DNA from: Mycolicibacterium sp. YH-1
GTDB taxonomy: Bacteria; Actinomycetota; Actinomycetes; Mycobacteriales; Mycobacteriaceae
Assembly (NCBI RefSeq): GCF_022557175.1
Contig: NZ_CP092915.1
Location: 6,076,001-6,140,000, forward strand
Reading direction: 5' to 3'
DNA length: 64,000 nt
Shown here: positions 28,108-36,898 of the stretch, piece by piece
Layout of the letters: every line of letters begins with the position of its first letter
How positions within the stretch are numbered: position 1 is the stretch's first letter
Notes under the pieces: model-generated
Database searches by the model: none
Told to the model about the DNA's origin: nothing
Seen by the model: only the letters and a program-made list of their open reading frames with translations
Position numbers and translations under genes: made by a program

Positions 28108-28114
28108 CACTACC

Positions 28115-29182
28115 TCAAACCTTCTCGTTGGTTGACGCGAGGTCGGCGGCGCTGCCGCCGGAGTCTGATTTGGCGGCACCGCCGCCGCGACCATCTGGAT
28201 AGAACTGCATGGCCCACTTCCGGATCGCGGTGAAGCCCTCGTACTCCGATGTCGACAGGGCCGGCGGATCCGAGTAGCGCTGGTGACTCCAGATGTATAT
28301 GTCCTGGGCGAACTGGCGGATGACCTCGTCGCCGAACTCCGCTGCTTTCGCTCGCGCCCGCTCCTGGCGTGCGGGATCGTCGGACTTGCCGGGCGTGCGC
28401 CCGATGTAGACCATGAAGCGCACATCCGAGGTGGCGTCGTCGACCGGCGTGACTGCTGAGATCGTGCGGTTGTCGATCATCCCCCAGCTCTTGGTCACCG
28501 CGATGCCCAGACCGCCGTTGATGGCCTCGACGCCACTGTTGACGTCCTCGATCCGCTGGCCGTCATCGCCTTCGAACGTGATGGTGAAGTCCACGTAGGA
28601 CACCGCGTCGGCGAAGTCGTGGCGGGTGAACACCGGCACGATCGGCGTCTTGTGCACGAACTTGAAGTGCGCGAAGTCGACACCGTTCTCGAGCACGTAC
28701 TGCGGGTGCATCTCGAGGGTCTCGCGGTACAGGCGCTGTTGCGGGTAGTAGTCGGCGGCGCTGCTGCCGTCGGCGAAGCTCGCGAAAACGTCCGGGGCTT
28801 CGAAGAACGGCTCGCGCCCCTCGACGTCGTGCCAGATGTAGATCGACTCGTTGCGCTCTGCCACCGGGTAGGTCCGCATACGGCGGCCCCGGTTGGGGCG
28901 CGGCTCATACGGGATACAGACGTTGCGGCCCTCGCTGTTCCACTGCCAGCCGTGGAACGGGCATTCGATCACCTCGCCCTCGACATGGCCGCCGAAACCG
29001 AGATGGGCGCCGAGATGCTCGCAGTAGGCGTTCATGACGGTCACCTGGCCGGACGCCGAGCGCCACGCGACCATCTCGGTGTCGAAGTACTTCATGGCGT
29101 GCACTTCGCCGACACCGACCTGGTCTGACCACGCGACCTGAAACCATCCGGTCGGCTTCATCGAGAGTGGCGGTTTGGCCAT
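28115..29182 (-). CDS. Rieske non-heme iron oxygenase, KshA-like
   Basis: A 355-residue terminal oxygenase. The Rieske cluster ligands are C54-x-H56 (YCEHLGAHLG) and C74-x2-H77 (CPFHGWQW). The mononuclear iron site is NGVDFAHFKFVHKT, with bridging Asp169 and ligands His172 and His177. The layout and length are those of KshA-type steroid and related hydroxylases; its reductase partner is not in the window. The start at 29182 is set by the divergent TetR gene 36 bases away; no good ribosome-binding site is seen. It leads an operon with the DapB-like and LLM genes. Confidence 0.92.
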   Translation of the reverse strand: MAKPPLSMKPTGWFQVAWSDQVGVGEVHAMKYFDTEMVAWRSASGQVTVMNAYCEHLGAHLGFGGHVEGEVIECPFHGWQWNSEGRNVCIPYEPRPNRGRRMRTYPVAERNESIYIWHDVEGREPFFEAPDVFASFADGSSAADYYPQQRLYRETLEMHPQYVLENGVDFAHFKFVHKTPIVPVFTRHDFADAVSYVDFTITFEGDDGQRIEDVNSGVEAINGGLGIAVTKSWGMIDNRTISAVTPVDDATSDVRFMVYIGRTPGKSDDPARQERARAKAAEFGDEVIRQFAQDIYIWSHQRYSDPPALSTSEYEGFTAIRKWAMQFYPDGRGGGAAKSDSGGSAADLASTNEKV

Positions 29183-29189
29183 TCGACAA

Positions 29190-29213
29190 GAATCACAGAG
29201 GGCTCTACGATTC
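29190..29213. promoter_or_regulatory. 24-base palindromic operator between the TetR and Rieske genes
   Basis: GAATC-N2-AGAG-N2-CTCT-N2-GATTC is symmetrical at 18 of 24 bases and is centred in the 36-base space between the divergent starts (29182 and 29219). Size and symmetry are right for a TetR dimer or dimer pair, which would control both its own gene and the Rieske operon. Confidence 0.75.
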
Positions 29214-29218
29214 GTCAA

Positions 29219-29902
29219 GTGTCTGGGAAGATCGTGGAGCCGGTTGAGTCCCGACGGACAAACCGTCGCGGCGAGGCGACCCGCGACGCCATGCTCGAGG
29301 CTGCGCTGCGGGCACTGGCCACCGGTGACGCGTCCGCCGCGTCGGCCAACCGCATCGCCAAGGATGCCGGCGTCACCTGGGGCGCGGTGAAGTACCAGTT
29401 CGGCGATATCGACGGGTTGTGGGCCGCCGTGCTGCGCCGCACCGCCGAGCGCCGTGGCCAGGTCGACTCGCTCTTCGCGCAAGCGCTCATCGGCACCCAC
29501 TCCCACGCCAATCCCGCTGCGCCCCTTGCCGAACGCGTAGCGGCGATCATTGACCTGCTGTTCGACGGGCTCAGCGCGCCCGACTCACGGGCCATCGAGA
29601 CACTGCGGGCGGCGTTGCCGCGTGACGGTGACGAACTGGAGCGACTGTTCCCGCAGACCAGCGCCGAGCTGCAGTCGTGGGGTCGCAGCTGGATCGAGGC
29701 CTGCCAGACGGCGTTCGCCGGCGTCGACGTCGACCCCGAGCGCGTTCGCGAGGTCGCCTCGTTCATTCCCGGCGCGATGCGCGGCCTTGCCTCGGAGCGT
29801 CAGCTCGGCTCCTACTACGACCTGGAACTGGCCCGCCGCGGGCTGACCAGTGCGATCGTCAACTACCTACGGGACTCCCGGCCCCAAGCACCTCAGACCT
29901 GA
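29219..29902 (+). CDS. TetR-family transcriptional regulator
   Basis: A 227-residue regulator. The N-terminal helix-turn-helix is visible ([47 protein letters not shown]). The C-terminal ligand domain is helical, with no further motif. Start GTG at 29219; a basic head ([13 protein letters not shown]) precedes the domain. It is divergent from the Rieske gene with a clear palindrome between them. The 3' end overlaps the IclR gene by 10 bases in convergent orientation. Confidence 0.93.
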   Translation: MSGKIVEPVESRRTNRRGEATRDAMLEAALRALATGDASAASANRIAKDAGVTWGAVKYQFGDIDGLWAAVLRRTAERRGQVDSLFAQALIGTHSHANPAAPLAERVAAIIDLLFDGLSAPDSRAIETLRAALPRDGDELERLFPQTSAELQSWGRSWIEACQTAFAGVDVDPERVREVASFIPGAMRGLASERQLGSYYDLELARRGLTSAIVNYLRDSRPQAPQT

Positions 29903-30660
29903 AGCCGGCCCGACAGCACGTGAGCCTGCTCGAGCAGCAGCGTGCCCAACTCGTGGTGACGCTCCGGCTTGAACCGCGTCTCGACGCCGGTGAGGCTGAG
30001 TGCCCATGCGGGTCTGCCGCCTCGGTCGAACACCGCCGCGCCGATGCCCCAGCTGCCCTCGACGATCAACGCCGGGTTCACCGCGTAACCGGTGTGCCGT
30101 GCGGCGGCGATGCGGGCACGGATCGCCGCCTCGGAATGCGCGGGCCCCCAACCCGATTCCGGCTGGACGCGGCTGAAGTACCCGTCGACGTCGCGGTCCG
30201 GCAGATGGGAGAGAATCGTCAGACCGGCACTGGCGACGCCGAGCGGGAACCTGATCCCGACGTGCAGCACGTGCGAACGCAGCGGGAAGCTGCCCTCCTC
30301 ACTGAGCACGCAGACCGTCTCATCGCCACGCCGGGCCGAGAAGAACGCGCTCTCACCGGTCTCGCGGGCCAACCGCGTGATCACCGCACGGGCCTGGTCT
30401 GTCACGTCGTACCGATAGGCGGCACCCACCCCGAGGAGGTAGAGCTCGGGCCCCAGCGACCAGCGTCCCGACTTGGGGTCCCGCGCCACGAGGTGTTCCT
30501 CGGCAAGCGACACCAGCAGTCGGTGGGCCGTCGGGCGAGCGAGGCCCGCCTCCTTGCCCAACTCGGTCGTGGACGCCCCTGCCGGTTCGGCGGCGGCGAC
30601 CGCCCGCAGCATGGCGCCGACCCGCGCGACGACGTTCGCCCCCGGCGATTGTGCGACCAC
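29893..30660 (-). CDS. IclR-family transcriptional regulator
   Basis: A 255-residue regulator with an N-terminal winged helix ([32 protein letters not shown]) and the C-terminal IclR effector domain ([35 protein letters not shown] ... [12 protein letters not shown]). IclR proteins often control aromatic or keto-acid catabolism. It is divergent from the CoA-transferase genes scoA-scoB and is the likely local regulator of them. Starts with GTG at 30660. Confidence 0.93.
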   Translation of the reverse strand: MVAQSPGANVVARVGAMLRAVAAAEPAGASTTELGKEAGLARPTAHRLLVSLAEEHLVARDPKSGRWSLGPELYLLGVGAAYRYDVTDQARAVITRLARETGESAFFSARRGDETVCVLSEEGSFPLRSHVLHVGIRFPLGVASAGLTILSHLPDRDVDGYFSRVQPESGWGPAHSEAAIRARIAAARHTGYAVNPALIVEGSWGIGAAVFDRGGRPAWALSLTGVETRFKPERHHELGTLLLEQAHVLSGRLQV

Positions 30661-30675
30661 GCCCCGATCCTAGGC

Positions 30676-30690
30676 GTTCATTCAGTGAAC
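30676..30690. promoter_or_regulatory. inverted repeat in the IclR / scoA spacer
   Basis: GTTCA-TTCAG-TGAAC is a perfect five-base inverted repeat starting 16 bases before the IclR gene. A second partial dyad (GCTC ... GAGC) lies about 20 bases further on. Either could be the IclR operator in the 211-base divergent promoter region, which otherwise shows no gene. Confidence 0.5.
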
Positions 30691-30871
30691 ACCAAGGCGG
30701 TGGACGCTCACTCTGCGAGCACTTTGCAGCTCCCCGCCGCGCTGGGCTTGATTCCACTCAAACGTTCGTTGTTCAGTAGCTATCAAGCGAATCGATTGGC
30801 GACGCGATGCCCGCGCCATGAGAATTCGGGCGTTTGCAGAATGAACGTGGAATCGCGCACGAAGGAGAGCC

Positions 30872-31639
30872 ATGTCCTCGAAGGTCTACTCATCGGCCGC
30901 CGATGCCGTCTCCGACATCACCGACGGCGCAACCCTCGCGGTCGGCGGCTTCGGGTTGTGCGGCATTCCGGACCAGCTGATCGAGGCCATCGCAGCATCG
31001 TCGGCAACCGATCTCGAGGTGTTCTCGAACAACTGCGGCGTCGACGGTGTCGGTCTCGGTGTGCTGCTGGGGCTCGGCCGGGTACGACGCGTCACCGCGT
31101 CCTACGTCGGCGAGAACAAGGAGTTCGCACGCCAGTACCTCGCAGGCGAGCTGGAGGTCGAACTCACCCCGCAGGGCACGCTCGCCGAGCGCATGCGCGC
31201 GGGCGGTGCCGGCATCCCCGCGTTCTTCACCCCCGCAGGTGTCGGCAGCCCGGTGTCCGACGGCGGCCTCCCGTGGCGGTACGCGCCCGACGGATCGATC
31301 GCCGTCGCGTCACCGCCCAAGGAGATCCGGGTGTTCAAGGGCAAGCGCTACGTACTCGAGGAGTCGATCAACGCCGACTTCGCGCTCGTACACGCCAAAC
31401 TCGGGGACACCAGCGGCAATCTCGTCTTCAACAAGACGGCCATGAACTTCAACCCGCTCGCCGCGATGGCGGGCCGCATCACCATCGCCCAGGTCGAGGA
31501 GTTGGTCGAGCCGGGCGAGATCGACCCGGCCGCAGTGCATCTCGCGGGCGTCTTCGTGCAGCGCATCGTGCACACCGGACCGCAGGACAAGAAGATCGAG
31601 AAACGCACCGTCAGCGAATCGAAGGGAACCGCCCAGTGA
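30872..31639 (+). CDS. scoA: 3-oxoacid (succinyl-CoA:acetoacetate) CoA-transferase subunit A
   Basis: A 255-residue alpha subunit of a family I CoA-transferase. It has the [16 protein letters not shown] opening (oxyanion/CoA loop), [60 protein letters not shown] and the ending [16 protein letters not shown] typical of ScoA/AtoD. Together with ScoB it moves CoA from succinyl-CoA to a 3-oxoacid such as acetoacetate or 3-oxoadipate. GAAGGAG stands before the ATG. The scoB start overlaps its stop (GTGA). Confidence 0.95.
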   Translation: MSSKVYSSAADAVSDITDGATLAVGGFGLCGIPDQLIEAIAASSATDLEVFSNNCGVDGVGLGVLLGLGRVRRVTASYVGENKEFARQYLAGELEVELTPQGTLAERMRAGGAGIPAFFTPAGVGSPVSDGGLPWRYAPDGSIAVASPPKEIRVFKGKRYVLEESINADFALVHAKLGDTSGNLVFNKTAMNFNPLAAMAGRITIAQVEELVEPGEIDPAAVHLAGVFVQRIVHTGPQDKKIEKRTVSESKGTAQ

Positions 31640-32307
31640 GCAGCGCCGAGAACACCGTCGCGACCGCAGGCTGGAACCGCAACCAGATGGCCGCCCGCGC
31701 CGCCGCGGAGATGATCGACGGCGAGTACGTCAACCTTGGTATCGGGCTTCCGACGCTGATCCCCGGCTACCTCAGCGGCGACGTGCACGTCACGCTGCAC
31801 TCGGAGAACGGCATCCTCGGGACGGGTCCCTATCCAGAAGATGACGCCGTCGATCCCGACCTGATCAACGCTGGCAAGGAGACCGTGACGGTCAATGCCG
31901 GTGCGGCGTATTTCGATTCGTCACTGTCGTTCGGCATGATCCGCGGCGGGCACATCGACACCGCGGTGCTGGGTGGCATGGAGGTCTCCAAGAACGGCGA
32001 CCTGGCCAACTGGATGGTGCCCGGCAAGATGGTCAAGGGCATGGGCGGCGCCATGGACCTCGTGCACGGCGCGGCCCGCGTCATCGTCGTGATGGAGCAC
32101 ACCGACCGCGCTGGCCACCCGAAGATCGTTCCCACCTGCACGCTGCCGCTGACCGGTCAGGGTGTCGTCGACCGCATCATCACCAATCTGTGCGTCATCG
32201 ACGTGCCCGGTGACGGACGGCTCATCCTGCGCGAACTGGCGCCGGGAGTCAGCGTGGACGACGTCGTCTCCGCGACCGGCGCCGAGCTGACCGTCGACCT
32301 GGACTGA
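31636..32307 (+). CDS. scoB: 3-oxoacid CoA-transferase subunit B
   Basis: A 223-residue beta subunit. The catalytic glutamate is in the family motif SENGILG ([13 protein letters not shown]). [26 protein letters not shown] and [19 protein letters not shown] are the other conserved parts. The start is GTG at 31636 in a 4-base overlap with scoA, although the same frame stays open far upstream. Length agrees with ScoB of M. tuberculosis (Rv2503c, 218). Confidence 0.95.
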   Translation: MSSAENTVATAGWNRNQMAARAAAEMIDGEYVNLGIGLPTLIPGYLSGDVHVTLHSENGILGTGPYPEDDAVDPDLINAGKETVTVNAGAAYFDSSLSFGMIRGGHIDTAVLGGMEVSKNGDLANWMVPGKMVKGMGGAMDLVHGAARVIVVMEHTDRAGHPKIVPTCTLPLTGQGVVDRIITNLCVIDVPGDGRLILRELAPGVSVDDVVSATGAELTVDLD

Positions 32308-32315
32308 GCGACGGT

Positions 32316-33527
32316 TCAGTCGGCGGTGTCGTCCTTGGTGACATCGTCTTTGGTGGCGTCGTCCTTGGCCGCATCGTCTTCTGCGGCATCGCCTTCGGGG
32401 GCTTCGGTGACCTCGACTTCGGTGGCGTCACCGGCGCTCAGCGTGTGGGCGGCCTCCATCAGCATCCACCCGGACAGCTGAACCGACAGATCCTTTTCCG
32501 GGATCGCGGAGGCGTTCACCGCGCCCGCAACGAACTGTGCCTCCTGGCCGCCCGCCGTTGGCAGCTCGGCGGTTTGGTCCCAGAACGCGCCGAACAGCGG
32601 TAGCCCGTCGACCGTCTGCCGGTTGTCCCACGCCGCCTCGGCCGACTTGAGCACCAGGTCACTGGCCGTGGCCCGCGCCTCGGCGTCCTCGGGGGTGATG
32701 TCGGGCAGCGTCGTCGCGGTCAGCGCCAGATAGCGCGCGGTGATGCCGTTGAACAGCCCGCCGTCACCGCCGCCTGCGCCCTGGATGACGCCTTCGGGGG
32801 CCATGTTGTCCCGGATCGCCGCGACCAGCCGGTGCACGCGCAGCGCGTGCCGGGTGTCCTGGGTGCGCGCGGCGAGTTCGGTCTCGAGGCCCAGCACCAC
32901 ACCCTGGCAGTAGGTGTACTGCGCGCGGACCAATGAGCCCGCCTTGATGCCGTCGAACACCAGGTGGGTCTCGGGATCGATGAGCGTCTCGTCGATCCAG
33001 TCGGCCATCTGCTGGGCGCGGCGCAGCCGGTCGTCATAGCGGGCCAGAAAGATGCCAGCCGGACCGTTGGCCGGGGCGTTGAAGAACTGGTCCTGCTTGC
33101 GCCACGGGATGCCACCGCCGTCCTCGGGCACCCATGAGTTAAGGAATTGATCGGCCAGCTTGTTCAGCGCCTTGTGCCGCTGCACGCCGCACAGCCGGTC
33201 CGCCCGCTCCAAGGCCAGCGCCAGCCACGCCATGTCGTCGTAGTAGTCGTTGGTCCATCCGGTGTTGCGCAGCCAGTGGGCGCGGATCTGCCGTTCGATG
33301 CGCTTGAGTCGTTCGGGCTGCGGGTCGCGGACCTGGGCGTCGACCAGGCAGTCCAACAGGTGGGCCTGCCACCAGTAGTGCCATGTGCCGTACAACAGGT
33401 ACTTGCGCGCCCACGGCCAGGCGACGACACCGAGCTGTGTGCCCGGCAACTGCCACAGTTTTCGAAGGTGACGCTTCTCGATCGCGGCTTCTGCGCTAGC
33501 CGCACGGTTGGCCCAGAGCTGATCCAT
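32316..33527 (-). CDS. glycoside hydrolase family 76-type protein (Rv0365c type)
   Basis: A 403-residue (alpha/alpha)6-barrel protein of the GH76 (endo-alpha-1,6-mannanase) kind. The adjacent acidic catalytic pair is in NDYYDDMAWLALALERA; further family features are the WHYWWQAHLLDCLVDA helix and TYCQGVVLGL. It has no signal peptide, so it is probably cytoplasmic, unlike secreted fungal GH76 enzymes. The last 30 residues are an acidic low-complexity tail with repeated KDDxT units (AKDDATKDDVTKDDTAD). It matches Rv0365c in position. Substrate unproven; alpha-mannan of lipomannan or an internal glycan are candidates. Confidence 0.85.
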   Translation of the reverse strand: MDQLWANRAASAEAAIEKRHLRKLWQLPGTQLGVVAWPWARKYLLYGTWHYWWQAHLLDCLVDAQVRDPQPERLKRIERQIRAHWLRNTGWTNDYYDDMAWLALALERADRLCGVQRHKALNKLADQFLNSWVPEDGGGIPWRKQDQFFNAPANGPAGIFLARYDDRLRRAQQMADWIDETLIDPETHLVFDGIKAGSLVRAQYTYCQGVVLGLETELAARTQDTRHALRVHRLVAAIRDNMAPEGVIQGAGGGDGGLFNGITARYLALTATTLPDITPEDAEARATASDLVLKSAEAAWDNRQTVDGLPLFGAFWDQTAELPTAGGQEAQFVAGAVNASAIPEKDLSVQLSGWMLMEAAHTLSAGDATEVEVTEAPEGDAAEDDAAKDDATKDDVTKDDTAD

Positions 33528-33542
33528 GACGTTGATCCTGCC

Positions 33543-34217
33543 CTACCAGGCGCTACCGAGGTCGGCATGTTGCGCTATCCAGGCGTGCATCGCAATGCCC
33601 GCCGCGACGGCCGCGTTGACGCTGCGGGTGGAACCGAACTGGGCGATCGACACCGTTGTGGCGGCGCCGTCCCTGGTGTCGTCGGTGATACCCGGTCCCT
33701 CCTGGCCGAACACCATCAAGCAGTTTCGCGGCAGCGTCGTGTGCTCGATCCGCACGGCGCCCGGCACGTTGTCCACCGCGACCACGACCAGACCCGCGTC
33801 CGCGGCGAACGCCAGCAGATCGGCCGTCGTGTCATGGTGCGCCAGACGCTGATAGCGATCGGTCACCATCGCACCGCGTCGGTTCCATCGGCGTTTACCG
33901 ACGATGTGCACGGTGTCGACGGCGAACGCGTTCGCGGTGCGGACCACCGTCCCGATGTTGGCGTCGCTGCCGAAGTTCTCGATCGCGATGTGCAGCGGGT
34001 GCCTGCGGGTGTCGATATCGGCGACGATCGCCTCTCGCGTCCAGTACCTGTAGGCGTCGACGACGTTGCGGGTGTCGCCATCACGCACCAGGTCCGGGTC
34101 GTACCGCGGATCATCGGGTAGCGGCCCGCGCACGTCGATGTCCCACGGCCCAACACCCGGGGCAGCGCCCCATTCGGTGGGACCCACCTCAGTCACGCGT
34201 GGTCCACACCGCGGCAT
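33543..34217 (-). CDS. SpoU/TrmH-family RNA 2'-O-methyltransferase (Rv0380c type)
   Basis: A 224-residue SPOUT methyltransferase. The three family motifs are present: ENFGSDANIGTVVRTANAF (motif 1), LMVFGQEGPGI (motif 2) and VSIAQFGSTRSVNAAVAAGIA (motif 3, SAM knot). It should methylate a ribose in tRNA or rRNA. The start is uncertain: ATG 34217 overlaps the lipoprotein gene by 29 bases, while GTG 34196 overlaps by 8. It begins the downstream end of a minus-strand run that includes the lipoprotein and SDR genes. Confidence 0.9.
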   Translation of the reverse strand: MPRCGPRVTEVGPTEWGAAPGVGPWDIDVRGPLPDDPRYDPDLVRDGDTRNVVDAYRYWTREAIVADIDTRRHPLHIAIENFGSDANIGTVVRTANAFAVDTVHIVGKRRWNRRGAMVTDRYQRLAHHDTTADLLAFAADAGLVVVAVDNVPGAVRIEHTTLPRNCLMVFGQEGPGITDDTRDGAATTVSIAQFGSTRSVNAAVAAGIAMHAWIAQHADLGSAW

Positions 34218-35097
34218 GCGTCCCGATCACCGACATAGTCGGATAGAGCAGCGCGGCGTTGATCTCCCCCTGCGTGCAGAGCGACGCGCGCACGGAGATG
34301 GCGTCCAGCGCGGCGTCGGGGAGGACCAGCAGTGACGCACCGTAGGCCGAGCACGCGTGCGACAGACCGCGTCCGGGCAGCGTGGGTGCCACCACGATCA
34401 TCAGAGGACCGCCGCGTGCGAGCGCCTCATCGCGATATCTGGCTGCCACGCCACCGATCTCGAGACCGAGCAGCATGTAGCCATTGCCCTCGAATGCGGT
34501 CGGATCGCCGAGTGCCGTGGGCTCCAGCTTTGCGCCGTCCGCGCGGAAGGCGTCGACGCTAGTGGTCTGCAGCCGCAGGCCCGTGTCGTTCTCGTTGATG
34601 GGCGGTAGTCCGACCGGGAAGGACGCTGGATAGGCCACCGTCGTGCCCGGGATCCGATCCTGCGGGGAGTACGCGTACACGCCGCGCACCTGCGCCTGGT
34701 CCCGCATCGGGCCCAGGCACACCGTGCCGGAGAGCGTGTCGGGACCCGCGGTGGCGGGTTGCGTGCTCAGGCTGGTGACGTCGGCGCACCCGCCGATGGC
34801 GTTGGACTCGATCGGGTGGACCAGCGCCCCGTAGAGGCCGAACCGGATGCTCTCCGGTTTGGCATGGGGTGCAGCGGGATCCGTCGGGGCGGCGTCGACG
34901 TCGACGAGTACGTAGTCGCCCTCGAACCGAAGATTGGCCACCGACAGGTTCCAGCCCAAGACCGCCTGGGACTCACCGATCTTGACCGACTGCGCCCCGT
35001 ACGGGCCCGCCGCATCGGCGTCACCCGAACAGGACACCAGAGCGGCTGTCGTGACGACGGCCAACACGGTCGCGACTAGTGCCCGCACTGCGCGCAC
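34189..35097 (-). CDS. lipoprotein, conserved in mycobacteria (Rv0381c type)
   Basis: A 302-residue exported lipoprotein: basic start, hydrophobic core and lipobox (VRALVATVLAVVTTAALVSC, Cys about residue 23). The mature part is beta-rich, with cysteines at GGCADVT, GTVCLGP, HACSAYG and ASLCTQG that may form two disulfides. There is no enzymatic motif. GTG at 35097 is chosen because it sits 1 base after the SDR stop and gives a proper signal peptide. Matches the position of Rv0381c (302 aa). Function unknown. Confidence 0.78.
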   Translation of the reverse strand: MRAVRALVATVLAVVTTAALVSCSGDADAAGPYGAQSVKIGESQAVLGWNLSVANLRFEGDYVLVDVDAAPTDPAAPHAKPESIRFGLYGALVHPIESNAIGGCADVTSLSTQPATAGPDTLSGTVCLGPMRDQAQVRGVYAYSPQDRIPGTTVAYPASFPVGLPPINENDTGLRLQTTSVDAFRADGAKLEPTALGDPTAFEGNGYMLLGLEIGGVAARYRDEALARGGPLMIVVAPTLPGRGLSHACSAYGASLLVLPDAALDAISVRASLCTQGEINAALLYPTMSVIGTHAAVWTTRD

Positions 35098-35098
35098 G

Positions 35099-35875
35099 TC
35101 AGGTTCGCCCACGGCCGCGGCCAACGACCTTGGTCATGGCGCGCACCAGGTTTCGCGGAACCATCCGCCCGCCTGTGGTGAGCAACTTGTACTGCAGACC
35201 CGGCACGATGACCACCTGCCCCTTGGCGACGCCTGCCAGCGTGTCGCGGACGACGTCGTTGACCTCGAGCCACAGGATCGACGGGGTGCCAGCCATGTCG
35301 ATACCGGCCCGTTCGTGAAACTCGGTGCGTACGAAACCCGGGCACAGTGCGTGCACGCCGACCCCGGTGCCACCGAGGCCGTTGGCCAGTCCCTCGGAGA
35401 ACGCGATGACCCAGGCCTTGGATGCCGAGTAGGTCGAGCCCCGGCCCGGCAGCAGACCGGCGACGCTGGCGACGTTGATCACCGTGCCCGCGCCGTCGGC
35501 GAGCATTGGCGGCAGTGCCGCGTGGGTCAGTGCCATGACGGCCGTCACGTTGACGTCGAGCTGCGACTGCAGGACGGCGAGGTCAGCCGACCAGAACTCG
35601 CCCGACGTGCCGAATCCGGCATTGTTCACCAGGATTCGCACACCGCGGGACAGCCGTTCGGCGACCTTCGCACGATCGGCCTCGACGGCCAGGTCGGCTG
35701 GCAGAACCTCAACGTGCGCGCCAGCCACGTCGTGCAGTTCGGCGGCGAGCAGCTCAAGTCGTTCGACGTCGCGGGCGACCAGGATCAGGTCGTAACCGTC
35801 GGTGGCGTAGCGGCGGGCGAACCCCGCGCCCAGCCCGGACGTCGGCCCGGTGATCATGGCGACGGGACGTGGCAT
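35099..35875 (-). CDS. short-chain dehydrogenase/reductase
   Basis: A 258-residue classical SDR. Cofactor motif TGPTSGLGAGFA (a Pro in the usual TGASxGIG), NNAG in LVNNAGFGTSG, catalytic Ser in NVASVAG and Tyr/Lys in YSASK are all present. The C-terminal hydrophobic stretch and basic tail (VGRGRGRT) suggest a peripheral membrane association. In M. tuberculosis the place between Rv0381c and Rv0383c is held by pyrE; here this SDR occupies it. Substrate unknown. Confidence 0.93.
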   Translation of the reverse strand: MPRPVAMITGPTSGLGAGFARRYATDGYDLILVARDVERLELLAAELHDVAGAHVEVLPADLAVEADRAKVAERLSRGVRILVNNAGFGTSGEFWSADLAVLQSQLDVNVTAVMALTHAALPPMLADGAGTVINVASVAGLLPGRGSTYSASKAWVIAFSEGLANGLGGTGVGVHALCPGFVRTEFHERAGIDMAGTPSILWLEVNDVVRDTLAGVAKGQVVIVPGLQYKLLTTGGRMVPRNLVRAMTKVVGRGRGRT

Positions 35876-35946
35876 TCCGACAGGCTACTCAACGACTGGA
35901 TGCTCGACGACCAGCGCATGCCCCCGCGGCGGTGACGCCGTCGGGG

Positions 35947-36750
35947 CTAGCGCTGATAGTGCGGCGACTGGCGGATGTTGCGAGCCGGCGGACGCTGCTG
36001 GGTGTAACGACCCACGTCGGCCCGACTCGGCGGCTGGTCGCCACGGCCCGCGGGCAGCGCCGGTGCCGCCGCGAGCGGACGGCCGGGTGAGCCTCCGCGC
36101 CGGGCCAGGGACGGACCCGTGACGCCGTTGGGGCTGGGCTGCGGGACGGGCGGAAGCACGCGGAGCAGATCGTTGAACTGCCGCACGGTGAGCAGACCCT
36201 CATCCCACTGCGCGCGGGTGCTGGTGACCGGCATGGCCACGAGCGTCCAGTTCTGCTCGTTCCACATGATCTCGGCGCAGTCCGGGGCGGCGTGGGCGAA
36301 CGTCACCATGCGGCGATCGCACGCGCGGCGCGCGGCGTCGAGGTTGGTCGAGTAGACCATCCGCGGGCCAATGGCGCCGAGCAGCCACACATCGCTCTCG
36401 CGGGGCTCCTTGATGTCCTTGAGCCGGACATCGACGACGACGTTGGTGCCGACCTTGCGGTGCAGCGCGATAACGGTCGCGACGTCCTCGAGATCGAAGA
36501 TGAAGACGGCCTCGCCACGGATCTGACCGAGGACCACGTTCTTGGCTGACACATCGCCGACGGTGGACATCACGCCGCGCTTCCAGCGCTTGACGATGTC
36601 ACCTGATTCCTGCTCGTAGTCGAATCCGTGCGACTTCGCCCAGGACTTACGGCGACGGCCCAACCCGCGTCGACGGTCAACGTCGACGTACAGCAACACG
36701 GCCGCACCCACGAAACAGAGTGCGGACAACGTGAACCAGAGAGGAACCAT
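35947..36750 (-). CDS. ttfA: TtfA, trehalose monomycolate transport factor
   Basis: A 267-residue protein with one N-terminal membrane helix (VPLWFTLSALCFVGAAVLLYV), a basic cytoplasmic linker (DRRRGLGRRRKSWAK), a central domain of about 150 residues and a disordered Pro/Arg tail (about 200-267). It matches Rv0383c in position (next to clpB) and design. Rv0383c is TtfA, which works with MmpL3 to carry trehalose monomycolate across the inner membrane at the cell poles. Assignment is by synteny and layout, without an alignment. Confidence 0.85.
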   Translation of the reverse strand: MVPLWFTLSALCFVGAAVLLYVDVDRRRGLGRRRKSWAKSHGFDYEQESGDIVKRWKRGVMSTVGDVSAKNVVLGQIRGEAVFIFDLEDVATVIALHRKVGTNVVVDVRLKDIKEPRESDVWLLGAIGPRMVYSTNLDAARRACDRRMVTFAHAAPDCAEIMWNEQNWTLVAMPVTSTRAQWDEGLLTVRQFNDLLRVLPPVPQPSPNGVTGPSLARRGGSPGRPLAAAPALPAGRGDQPPSRADVGRYTQQRPPARNIRQSPHYQR

Positions 36751-36841
36751 TGCCCCCAGCCTACTTGTTGGTAGCGGTTTCGTTCGAACTCGAACAGATC
36801 ACAACCCGGTCACGTGGCGACTCGTTTTGCCGAGCAGACGC

Positions 36842-36876
36842 AAAGTCCCCTCATCCGGGCTGAATGAGGGGACTTT
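36842..36876 (-). terminator. hairpin terminator downstream of clpB
   Basis: AAAGTCCCCTCAT (36842-36854) and its exact complement ATGAGGGGACTTT (36864-36876) form a 13-base-pair stem with a 9-base loop, 23 bases past the clpB stop. On the minus strand the stem ends in TTT but no longer U-tract follows. Confidence 0.8.
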
Positions 36877-36898
36877 CCGTCTGGTGGCGGGGGATAAC

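Noticed and set aside
29677..31635. Very long plus-strand frame running into scoB
   Set aside because: It passes through TetR, IclR (antisense) and scoA in another frame; only the part from 31636 encodes a real protein (ScoB).
35947..36750. Considered a general membrane hypothetical
   Set aside because: Position beside clpB, the single N-terminal helix and the basic linker all fit Rv0383c/TtfA, so the specific name was used.
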